Part shown: one piece after another, positions 1 to 5,257 of the stretch
Layout of the letters: every line of letters starts with the position of its first letter
Position numbering within the stretch: position 1 is the first letter of the stretch
From: Pseudomonadota bacterium
GTDB lineage: Bacteria > Pseudomonadota > Gammaproteobacteria > Burkholderiales > Thiobacillaceae
DNA length: 6,221 nucleotides
Direction: 5' to 3'
Assembly: GCA_021847385.1 (NCBI GenBank)
Contig: JAJZTV010000125.1
Span: 1 to 6,221, forward strand
Program-made: the position numbers and the translations under genes
The notes under the pieces: model-generated
What the model saw: only the letters and a program-made list of their open reading frames with translations
Database searches by the model: none
Told to the model about the DNA's origin: nothing

Positions 1-410
1 ATCTGGCCTGCGCGCTGGTGCAAGCTGTCGACACGCTCGGCCGAATTGTGCGATTCGTTCGATAGGATATGCAGATTGTCGGAAATGGCCGAAATGGCGC
101 TACGCGTAGTCGCCGACATACCGGCAGCCTCGACGGCATGGTCCTTCTCGGAACGCATGGTCATGGCCAAAGCCGCCAGACTGCGCTGCGATTCCTTGAA
201 CGATTCGCCGAAGTACTCCAAATTTCGGAACAACTCCTCGAACAATCCGAGCTTGATCTGCACTGTGTCCAGTGCCTGCTCCAGCGTGACTTTCTCTTGG
301 CTCAGCGCCTCGATTCGTTCGAGCAGTTCGCGGTTTTCAGCAATCAGATTAGGGGCAGGGGCAGCAGGAACATCGTGGGATTTTCTGAACATGCCGAACA
401 TCTTTTCCAT
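1..410 (-). CDS. Methyl-accepting chemotaxis protein, soluble type, N-terminal part (cut by window edge)
   Basis: The 136 complete codons translate to MEKMFGMFRK followed by a charged, heptad-like stretch (about residues 20-50, rich in L, E and R) that looks like a coiled coil. A region with FGESFKESQRSLAALA (68-83) follows, then an Ala/Ser/Asn-rich helix ending RVDSLHQRAGQ at the edge. In known receptors such a segment leads directly into the conserved hairpin tip that contacts CheA and CheW, so the whole signalling tip lies outside the window. No transmembrane segment or periplasmic domain precedes the helix, which points to a cytoplasmic receptor; any sensory domain, for example a C-terminal zinc-binding one, cannot be seen. 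The start is ambiguous. AAAGGA lies only 2 nt before the ATG at 408-410, which is tight, while Met4 (ATG at 399-401) lies 11 nt after it and would give an MFGMFRK start. The gene follows the CobD-like gene on the same strand after 96 nt. Family call firm, start uncertain. Confidence 0.85.
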   Translation of the reverse strand, partial: MEKMFGMFRKSHDVPAAPAPNLIAENRELLERIEALSQEKVTLEQALDTVQIKLGLFEELFRNLEYFGESFKESQRSLAALAMTMRSEKDHAVEAAGMSATTRSAISAISDNLHILSNESHNSAERVDSLHQRAGQ

Positions 411-506
411 ATTCCTTTCAAAAAAACAGATCACCCACTTTTATTTTTTTCAATTGCAAACCGACAGCGGATTGTCGCAGAAATCCAATACGGTCTGAAT
501 GGTCAA
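411..506. other. Intergenic gap between CobD-like gene and chemotaxis receptor gene
   Basis: This 96-nt gap is clearly more AT-rich than the flanking genes, with homopolymeric A/T runs (T7 at 444-450 and A7 at 420-426 on the plus strand). On the minus strand it carries a 5-bp inverted repeat, CGACA/TGTCG with a 6-nt loop, but no U-tract follows directly, so it is not a convincing terminator. No clear sigma-70 or flagellar sigma-28 promoter could be recognised. AT-richness upstream of the receptor would fit a promoter or UP-like region, but that is inference. Confidence 0.4.
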
Positions 507-1424
507 TTAAGCAGCCAGCTCGCCCAGCTTCATCAAGAACAACAGCGCCAACCAGAACAGGGCCACCCGCCAGATCAAGGCCGTTGCCCCGTCCAGGTAA
601 TCCGCATCGGCAGTGGCCCCCGCCCCCAACTCGGCCCGCTCGATGCTGCCGTTCGGCAGCGGGATCGCACCGCCGAGTTTGACCCCGATTGCCCCGGCGC
701 CCGCCGCCAACAGCACGCCCTCGTTGCGTTCCCACCACTGCCAGGCCTGGTTGCGCCAGCATTCCATGGCACCTTGGAAGTTGCCGGCGATAGCAAAACT
801 GAAGGCGGCCGCCCGCACCGGCAGCCAATCCAACAACTGACGCAGCCGATCGACATGGCTCAAAAACTCGTCCCGCTCCGGAATATGCGTATGCCAATAA
901 TCGTGCAGCACGTGCGTCAGCCGAAACAGCACCGCGCCGAATGGGCCCAACAAGACAAACCAAAAAATCACGCCGAGCAAGCGGGCAAATCCAGCGCGTA
1001 ACATCTCCTCCAGAGCCAACTTGGCGACATCGCTATCGCCCAAGGCCTCGACCGAGCCGGGGCGCATGGCCTTGAGCTCTTCCCTGGCTTCAGCCAGATC
1101 GCCGACGCGCAAGGCCGTCGCAATGCGGTTTGCATAGTTGTGGCTTGCTTTGAAACCAAGACAGAAATAGACCGCCACGCCGGCCCAGAGCCAGCCCAAG
1201 ATACCCACTGCCCAAGCGAGCAAGCCGGCAATGACGCCGACCGCGATGGCCGGTAGCAGCGCCCCCATGGCCCAGGCAAATAGACCTTGATGCGGTTGCC
1301 CGCCATTGAACCGTCTGCCCAGCCAATCGCCATAGCGCTCGACCAGACCGATCAAGCGCTTGGGCTGGGACGACGACCAGTATTCTTCGATGGCCAGCAC
1401 GGCGATCAAAATCAAAAAGCTCAC
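507..1424 (-). CDS. CobD/CbiB family (AmpE-like) inner-membrane protein
   Basis: The 305-residue protein is predicted to be polytopic, with hydrophobic stretches at about 1-12, 48-66, 66-90, 145-170, 203-216 and 282-300. The segment FWFVLLGPFGAVLFRL (154-169) matches the conserved GP(A/F)GAxLYR core of the CobD/CbiB/AmpE superfamily. ALRVGDLAEAREEL (104-117) and DWLPVRAAAFSFAIAGNF (199-216) are further family-type segments. True CobD/CbiB makes adenosylcobinamide phosphate, and AmpE is a membrane protein named for its link to AmpD and beta-lactamase induction. This gene has no cobalamin neighbours, so it more likely belongs to the divergent 'CobD/CbiB family protein' group of betaproteobacteria, whose role is unknown to me. 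The GTG start (1422-1424) overlaps the TGA of the upstream gene as GTGA, and GGA sits 6 nt before it, so translational coupling is likely. Stop TAA at 507-509. Family call good, function unknown. Confidence 0.8.
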   Translation of the reverse strand: MSFLILIAVLAIEEYWSSSQPKRLIGLVERYGDWLGRRFNGGQPHQGLFAWAMGALLPAIAVGVIAGLLAWAVGILGWLWAGVAVYFCLGFKASHNYANRIATALRVGDLAEAREELKAMRPGSVEALGDSDVAKLALEEMLRAGFARLLGVIFWFVLLGPFGAVLFRLTHVLHDYWHTHIPERDEFLSHVDRLRQLLDWLPVRAAAFSFAIAGNFQGAMECWRNQAWQWWERNEGVLLAAGAGAIGVKLGGAIPLPNGSIERAELGAGATADADYLDGATALIWRVALFWLALLFLMKLGELAA

Positions 1425-2026
1425 GGCATATCCATCTGGTTACGGCCGCCCGCCGTAGCGGGCTTGACCTTCGCTGCGCTCATATTTTCCTGCGTCGAAT
1501 CTTCGATTTCCACAGTCAGCACTCCCATCTTCAATACATTATCGGAAGCGGCGTAGAGTTCTACAGTGGGCATGCGGATCGTCTTGCCTTGTTCAGCCAA
1601 ATGGTTGGCCAAGGCCTGGTAGGCACGGCTCGGCGCCACCAGCATGCCGGCCTGCACCTCGGCCACCAGCACCTTGCGTGCCGGAATGGTGTCGATCCGC
1701 ATCGGCGCCTTCACCGCCGAGCCGGCGGGCACCAAACACCCGATGCGCGACTTGCGTTCGGCCTTGGCGACGACGACGGGGTCGGAATACAGCACGGTGA
1801 TCGGCAGGCCCGGTGTGACGCCCTGCGCTATCAATTGCCGGCGCACATCCTCCAGCATGGTGGGCAGCTTGCCATAGTCCCCGGTGTGTTCGAGATAAGC
1901 ATAGGTATAAGGGCCGCGCTGTTCGGTGCGGATATCGACGGCATTGAAGCCGCCCCACCAGGCATAGACCAGCACGATCGGCAAAACAAAGGCCAGCAAG
2001 AAGGGCAAATAACGCTTGTACGGCAC
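1421..2026 (-). CDS. Membrane-anchored GyrI-like (AraC effector-binding fold) domain protein
   Basis: The 201-residue protein has an N-terminal membrane anchor (KRYLPFLLAFVLPIVLVYAWW, about 4-24) and then a soluble domain at about 31-175. Recognisable GyrI-like pieces are RGPYTYAYLEHTGDYGKL (37-54), the TPGLPITVLYSDP turn (71-83), IPARKVLVAEVQAG (114-127) and the closing MPTVELY (152-158), typical of the duplicated alpha-beta GyrI/SHS2 small-molecule-binding fold. There is no DNA-binding domain. A polar tail of about 25 residues follows. With a basic N-terminus and single anchor, topology is unclear: the domain may sit in the periplasm or the cytoplasm. The start is GTG (2024-2026) with GGAG 7 nt upstream (TGGAGTCGATTC before it). 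It is the first gene of the leftward unit and overlaps the CobD-like gene by 4 nt, suggesting the two products act together at the membrane. Ligand unknown. Confidence 0.78.
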   Translation of the reverse strand: MPYKRYLPFLLAFVLPIVLVYAWWGGFNAVDIRTEQRGPYTYAYLEHTGDYGKLPTMLEDVRRQLIAQGVTPGLPITVLYSDPVVVAKAERKSRIGCLVPAGSAVKAPMRIDTIPARKVLVAEVQAGMLVAPSRAYQALANHLAEQGKTIRMPTVELYAASDNVLKMGVLTVEIEDSTQENMSAAKVKPATAGGRNQMDMP

Positions 2027-2083
2027 GAATCGACTCCAGTGATATCTACTGCCGAAGATACACCAAGTCGCCCCGCCCTACCC

Positions 2084-2089
2084 TATAAT
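2084..2089 (+). promoter_or_regulatory. Predicted -10 element (TATAAT) of the cupin-trhP unit
   Basis: A perfect TATAAT ends 8 nt before the cupin ATG at 2098. By normal sigma-70 spacing the transcript would begin at about 2095-2098. The -35 region at the right distance (about 2060-2067, CACCAA) is a poor match to TTGACA, so the promoter rests on the -10 box and position alone. No extended -10 TGn is present. Confidence 0.5.
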
Positions 2090-2097
2090 CGTGCGCC

Positions 2098-2370
2098 ATG
2101 AAAATCATGATCGAACGTCAGGCCAGCGAACAACGCCTGGACCGACTCGGCGTAAAGCGCTGGCCCACCTGGGGCGCCGCGGTTTCGCGCTTCCCTTGGA
2201 CCTATGGCGAAGTCGAGACCTGCTACATCCTGGCAGGCGAAGTGATCGTCAGCCCCGATGGCGGCGAACCGGTCACGCTCAGGGCCGGCGACCTGGCCAC
2301 CTTTCCGGCCGGCATGAGCTGCATCTGGAACATCAAACAGGCGATCCGCAAACACTACCGCTTCGGCTGA
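2098..2370 (+). CDS. Small single-domain cupin, TM1112/DUF861 type (Cupin_3)
   Basis: This is a 90-residue, one-domain RmlC-like cupin. It closely resembles the Thermotoga TM1112 family as I recall it: GVKRWPTWG (18-26), ETCYILAGEV (40-49), GGEPVTLRAGDLATFPAGMSC (55-75) and the C-terminal RKHYRFG (84-90). Aligned to the cupin motifs, E40 and G47 fit motif 1 and G64, P70 and G72 fit motif 2, but the usual metal histidines are replaced by W34, Y36 and C75, so classical His-based metal binding is unlikely. Cys42 and Cys75 belong to the motifs of this subfamily. The biochemical role of the group is not established to my knowledge. No Shine-Dalgarno is visible before the ATG, and a TATAAT lies 8 nt upstream, so the mRNA may be leaderless. 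A second ATG at 2107 is possible, but MKI is the familiar beginning. The gene ends with tandem stops TGA-TAA. trhP follows after 35 nt on the same strand. Confidence 0.85.
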   Translation: MKIMIERQASEQRLDRLGVKRWPTWGAAVSRFPWTYGEVETCYILAGEVIVSPDGGEPVTLRAGDLATFPAGMSCIWNIKQAIRKHYRFG

Positions 2371-2376
2371 TAAAAT
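2371..2376 (+). promoter_or_regulatory. Weak candidate -10 (TAAAAT) upstream of trhP
   Basis: TAAAAT directly follows the cupin TGA and lies 29 nt before the trhP ATG. It matches TATAAT at five of six positions, but no -35-like hexamer is visible at the usual distance (about 2348-2353, GCAAAC). The trhP start at 2406 also lacks an obvious Shine-Dalgarno. It could give trhP its own transcript, or be chance created by the second stop codon TAA. Confidence 0.2.
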
Positions 2377-2405
2377 AGCGGCCGCCGCCATTCCGCCATC
2401 GTTTC

Positions 2406-3665
2406 ATGCTCCGTACCCCAGAACTGCTCGCCCCGGCCGGCTCCCTGGCCATGCTCGACACCGCCTTCGCCTTCGGCGCCACCGCCATCTATGCCGGCCA
2501 ACCGCGCTACAGCCTGCGGGTGCGCAACAACGACTTCGGCGACCTCGCCGTCCTGGCCGAGGGCATCCGCCGCGCCCACACGCTGGGCCACGCCTTCTAT
2601 CTGGTGTCCAACATCTACCCGCACGGGGCCAAGCTGAAGACCTATCTCGACGACATGGTCCCAGCCATCGCGCTGAAACCCGACGCCCTGATCATGTCCG
2701 ACCCGGGTCTGATCCTCTTGGTGCGCGAGACCTGGCCGGACATGGCCATCCATCTCTCGGTGCAAGCCAACACCGTGAACAGCGCGGCGGTACGCTTCTG
2801 GCAGCGGGCCGGCATCGCCCGCATCATCCTGTCGCGCGAGCTGTCGCTCGACGAAATCGCCGACATCCGCCAGGCCTGTCCGGACATGGAGCTGGAGGTC
2901 TTCGTCCACGGCGCGCTGTGCGTGGCCTATTCGGGTAGATGCCTGCTGTCCGGCTATTTCAACCACCGCGACCCCAACCAGGGCACCTGCACCAACTCCT
3001 GCCGCTGGGACTACAAGCTCAACCCCGCGAAAGAAGACGCGGCCGGCGACGTCTGGCTGCTCGAGGAACGCGAGCGACGCGAGGGCAGTTACATGCCGAT
3101 CGAGGAGGACGAGCACGGCACCTACATCCTCAACTCCAAGGACCTACGTGCGATCGAGCACGTGCAGCGCCTGGTCGAGATCGGCATCGATTCGCTGAAG
3201 ATCGAGGGCCGGACCAAATCGTCCTATTACGTGGCCCGTGCCTGCCAGGCCTACCGCCAGGCGATCGACGACGCCGCCTCCGGCCGGCCGCTGAACCCCG
3301 CCCTGCTCGGCCAATTGGAGGGCCTGGCCAACCGCGGCTATACCGACGGCTTCTACCAACGCCACCACGAGGCCGACTACCAGAACTACCTGCGCGGCCA
3401 TTCCGAATCCGGCCGCAGCCTCTACGTCGGCGACATCGTCGGTTTCGACAGTACGCGCGGCTTGGTGGAATTTACCGCGAAGAACAAGCTCGTGGCCGGC
3501 GACCGCATCGAACTTATTCAGCCCAGCGGCGTGCGTGAATTCACCGTAAACCATATCCAGAATGTTGACGGCGACGCCGTCACCGTCGTACCCGGCAGCG
3601 GCCACCGGGCCTGGTTGAAACTACCGGAGGACAGCGTAGGCGCCTTCGTCGCGCGCTTCTGCTAA
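2406..3665 (+). CDS. trhP: tRNA hydroxylation protein TrhP (YegQ), peptidase U32 family
   Basis: The 419-residue protein is collinear with E. coli YegQ as I remember it: PELLAPAGS (5-13), the block AGQPRYSLRVRNNDF (30-44), PDALIMSDPGL (92-102), IHLSVQAN (115-122) and KDLRAIEHVQRL (245-256). YegQ (TrhP) is needed, with prephenate, to hydroxylate U34 to ho5U in certain tRNAs, the precursor of cmo5U and mcmo5U; the family is not a proven protease here. The U32 signature is intact from E164 (EVFVHGALC, then SGRCLLS). C172, C179, C195 and C199 form the CxxxxxxC...CxxxC set thought to bind an iron-sulfur cluster in this superfamily. A C-terminal beta-rich domain spans about 335-419. The protein is some 30 residues shorter than the E. 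coli one, mainly by a shorter insert after the cysteines (about 206-225) and a shorter tail. The ATG is fixed by the N-terminal match; no clear Shine-Dalgarno is seen. It is probably co-transcribed with the cupin. Confidence 0.92.
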   Translation: MLRTPELLAPAGSLAMLDTAFAFGATAIYAGQPRYSLRVRNNDFGDLAVLAEGIRRAHTLGHAFYLVSNIYPHGAKLKTYLDDMVPAIALKPDALIMSDPGLILLVRETWPDMAIHLSVQANTVNSAAVRFWQRAGIARIILSRELSLDEIADIRQACPDMELEVFVHGALCVAYSGRCLLSGYFNHRDPNQGTCTNSCRWDYKLNPAKEDAAGDVWLLEERERREGSYMPIEEDEHGTYILNSKDLRAIEHVQRLVEIGIDSLKIEGRTKSSYYVARACQAYRQAIDDAASGRPLNPALLGQLEGLANRGYTDGFYQRHHEADYQNYLRGHSESGRSLYVGDIVGFDSTRGLVEFTAKNKLVAGDRIELIQPSGVREFTVNHIQNVDGDAVTVVPGSGHRAWLKLPEDSVGAFVARFC

Positions 3666-3813
3666 ACCTTATCCCGGTAAAGCCCAAGCAGTTTCATTTC
3701 GCAGGGCTATATTGAGAGCGTCGAACTGCGCTTGGAATGGAAGATCCAGGGCCAACTTGGATTGTCCGCGATTGGCTGGCCGTTACAGGCAGGCATACCT
3801 GGAGAATACCGTC
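3666..3813 (+). other. Leader region of the RCC1-repeat gene
   Basis: This 148-nt gap holds no gene I can support. TATATT at 3709-3714 is a possible -10 box (five of six), but no good -35 lies upstream. AGCCC (3681-3685) and GGGCT (3704-3708) can pair with a long imperfect loop, yet no U-tract follows, so this is not a proper terminator for trhP. The reading frame upstream of 3814 stays open back to a TTG at 3712, but that stretch does not look like a signal peptide. Confidence 0.35.
3801..3805 (+). promoter_or_regulatory. Shine-Dalgarno (GGAGA) fixing the RCC1-repeat gene start
   Basis: GGAGA ends 8 nt before the ATG at 3814. This spacing is good, and a signal peptide begins exactly there. 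Together they favour 3814 over the in-frame TTG at 3712, which has neither. Confidence 0.75.
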
Positions 3814-5178
3814 ATGGGATTGTGGCGCATAACTTGTGCATCCATATTGCTGGCCTTGGCCTCACTGCCGAGTCATGCCGCCAAGCCCCTGGTTGCCGGG
3901 GGTGAGGAATACAGCCTTGGCATCAAGTCGGACGGCACCCTGTGGGCCTGGGGCTTCAACAGCTATGGCCAATTGGGCGATGGCACGATCAACGCGCATA
4001 CCACTCCGACATCGGCGCTGGGCAGTGGCTACATTGCAGTCGAGGCCGGCACCGCTTTCAGCGTTGGCCTGAAGGCCGACGGCAGCGTCTGGACTTGGGG
4101 GGCAAACAACTACGGCCAATTGGGTAACGGCAGCCATGCCGACCATGCCGACCCGAAACAGGTTGCCACTGGTTTCAGTGCCATTGCCGCAGGCAGCTAC
4201 CACGTGCTCGCGCTAAAGAGCGACGGTACGCTCTGGGCATGGGGCCGCAACATCTATGGCCAACTGGGCGACAAGAGCACCACCGAACGGACCAGTCCGG
4301 TCCTGGTCGGTGCTGGCTACCAATCCATCGCCGCCGGCAGCAACCATAGCCTCGCGCTGAAGACCGATGGCACGCTCTGGGCATGGGGTTACAACCTGAA
4401 CGGGCAACTCGGCGACGGCAGCACCACCGACCGGTCCAGCCCGACCCTGATCGACAGCGGCTACAGCGCCGTTGCCGGCGGCGGCAACCACAGCCTCGCG
4501 CTGAAGACCGACGGCACGCTCTGGGCATGGGGCAACAACACCAGCGGCGAATTGGGCGACAACACCAACACCAAACGGGCCAGCCCGGTTCTGATCGGCA
4601 CGGGCTATATCGCCATTGCGGCTGGCGGTTTCCACAGCCTGGCCTTGAAATCGGATGGCGTCCTCTGGGCCTGGGGCAGCAATATCTCCGGGCAACTGGG
4701 CAACAGCAGCATCACCACCCAGAGCCCGTCGCCGGTCCAAGTCGGCCCCGGCTTTAGCGCCATCGCGGCAGGCACCAGCCACAGCCTGGGCATCAAGGCG
4801 GACGGCTCGGTCTGGGCCTGGGGCCGCAATGCCTATGGCCAACTCGGTCTTGGCAATACGACCAACCAATCGCTGCCGGCCCGCGTGCTCGGCCAGGGCG
4901 GCAGCGGCCTGCTCAACCTCGGCATCACCGCGACATCGACACAGACGAGTTGCCTGCTGAATTGGGCCGAAGGCGCTTATCCGAACCATTTCCTGCCGGC
5001 CGGCGCACCCTCGCAGACCCTGAGCGCCTTTACTTACCGCCACTATGCGAACACCGACAGCTATCTTGGCATTTCGAGCGCAGACCAGCATTTTTATTAC
5101 GTCGGCCCCTTGTCGGGGCAACAGCTCTACGACCTGGGCCTGCTCGATACGTGGTTAAGCACAGCAGGCTGTCTGTGA
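3814..5178 (+). CDS. Secreted seven-repeat RCC1-type beta-propeller with Cys-bounded C-terminal domain
   Basis: The 454-residue protein begins with a Sec signal peptide (MGLWRITCASILLALASLPSHA, cleavage likely after A22 or A23). Residues 27 to about 370 hold seven RCC1-type repeats, each with a core like LKxDGTLWAWGxNxxGQLG; their DG motifs fall at 3931, 4078, 4222, 4366, 4510, 4654 and 4801, a period of 48-49 residues. Seven units match the blade number of RCC1 and of the secreted bacterial RCC1-like protein BLIP-II, so a closed seven-bladed propeller is expected. Propellers of this kind bind proteins; the partner here is unknown. From C380 to C453 lies a distinct block (CLLNWAEGAYPNHF, then YRHYANTDSYLG, FYYVGPLSG and a final TAGC). 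C380 and C453 are the only cysteines after the signal peptide, so a disulfide is likely. The likely location is periplasm, cell surface or medium. A similar exported-protein gene follows after 79 nt. Confidence 0.88.
   Translation: MGLWRITCASILLALASLPSHAAKPLVAGGEEYSLGIKSDGTLWAWGFNSYGQLGDGTINAHTTPTSALGSGYIAVEAGTAFSVGLKADGSVWTWGANNYGQLGNGSHADHADPKQVATGFSAIAAGSYHVLALKSDGTLWAWGRNIYGQLGDKSTTERTSPVLVGAGYQSIAAGSNHSLALKTDGTLWAWGYNLNGQLGDGSTTDRSSPTLIDSGYSAVAGGGNHSLALKTDGTLWAWGNNTSGELGDNTNTKRASPVLIGTGYIAIAAGGFHSLALKSDGVLWAWGSNISGQLGNSSITTQSPSPVQVGPGFSAIAAGTSHSLGIKADGSVWAWGRNAYGQLGLGNTTNQSLPARVLGQGGSGLLNLGITATSTQTSCLLNWAEGAYPNHFLPAGAPSQTLSAFTYRHYANTDSYLGISSADQHFYYVGPLSGQQLYDLGLLDTWLSTAGCL
3892..4890 (+). 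repeat. Seven tandem RCC1-coding repeats, period 144-147 nt
   Basis: Spacing of the DG codons between successive units is 147, 144, 144, 144, 144 and 147 nt. Units 4 and 5 are unusually alike at DNA level: 4341-4388 and 4485-4532 differ at only two synonymous third positions in 48 nt, while the other units are diverged. This suggests a recent unit duplication or gene conversion between blades 4 and 5. Array limits are approximate. Confidence 0.85.
4948..5175 (+). other. C-terminal domain of the RCC1 protein, bounded by Cys380 and Cys453
   Basis: About 76 residues follow the propeller after a short Gly/Ser/Thr linker (residues about 363-378). The block is aromatic-rich: NWAEGAYP at its start, Y-R-H-Y and Y-L-G in the middle, HFYYVGP, then LYDLGLLDTWLSTAGC. 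It is not an RCC1 unit. I recall comparable NWAE...YP...RYY...GP...AGC tails on other secreted repeat proteins of betaproteobacteria, but cannot name a characterised family. Function unknown; anchoring, secretion sorting or capping of the propeller are all possible. Confidence 0.55.
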
Positions 5179-5257
5179 GCCATGGCTTAACTGTCATCGC
5201 CGTTGCTATGCTCCGCCGGTTTCATCGCAAAACAGCTTAACGATTCAGGAGTGCCCC
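5179..5257 (+). other. Spacer between the two exported-protein genes
   Basis: The 79-nt gap starts with a perfect 10-bp palindrome AGCCATGGCT (5178-5187) overlapping the upstream stop codon. No hairpin with U-tract and no clear promoter is seen, so read-through from the RCC1 gene is plausible. It ends with the Shine-Dalgarno of the next gene. Confidence 0.4.
5247..5251 (+). promoter_or_regulatory. Shine-Dalgarno (AGGAG) of the Ig-like/propeller gene
   Basis: AGGAG sits 6 nt before the ATG at 5258, an ideal spacing, and supports this start for the last gene. Confidence 0.75.

Noticed and set aside
1..4. Adapter remnant at the left end (ATCT is the last part of the reverse adapter)
   Set aside because: Four bases are too few, and they encode the Gln-Ile expected in the chemotaxis receptor at this point.
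462..478. Inverted repeat CGACA/TGTCG after the CobD-like gene as terminator
   Set aside because: The stem is 5 bp and no run of T follows directly on the minus strand; too weak to call.
69..1001. Long plus-strand open frame (310 codons) across the chemotaxis and CobD-like genes
   Set aside because: Its product is Gln/Arg/His-rich low-complexity sequence with no family resemblance. The minus strand holds recognisable proteins with good starts over the same DNA, so it is an antisense shadow of GC-rich coding.
2027..2083. Promoter for the leftward operon in the divergent gap
   Set aside because: TTGGTG and TATCAC on the minus strand are 16 nt apart, but the resulting start would fall within the Shine-Dalgarno of the GyrI-like gene, so no convincing promoter can be named.
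2355..3116. Minus-strand open frame (253 codons) opposite trhP
   Set aside because: trhP is collinear with a well-known protein over this region; the reverse frame is a Gly/Val/Ala/Asp-rich shadow.
3681..3708. Possible terminator hairpin after trhP (AGCCC/GGGCT)
   Set aside because: The stem is only 5 bp with a long loop, and there is no U-tract after it.
3712..3813. In-frame N-terminal extension of the RCC1 protein from a TTG codon
   Set aside because: It would place 34 polar residues before a clear signal peptide, and no Shine-Dalgarno precedes it. The ATG at 3814 has GGAGA at good spacing.
4213..5121. Long minus-strand open frame (302 codons) opposite the RCC1 gene
   Set aside because: It shows a 48-residue periodicity simply because it mirrors the RCC1 repeats. 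There is no ribosome-binding site or recognisable domain.
3814..5178. BLIP-II-like beta-lactamase inhibitor, hinted at by the RCC1 fold and an AmpE-like gene in the window
   Set aside because: The RCC1 fold is shared by many unrelated proteins, the AmpE-like gene is 2.4 kb away on the other strand, and nothing in the sequence shows a beta-lactamase-binding surface.
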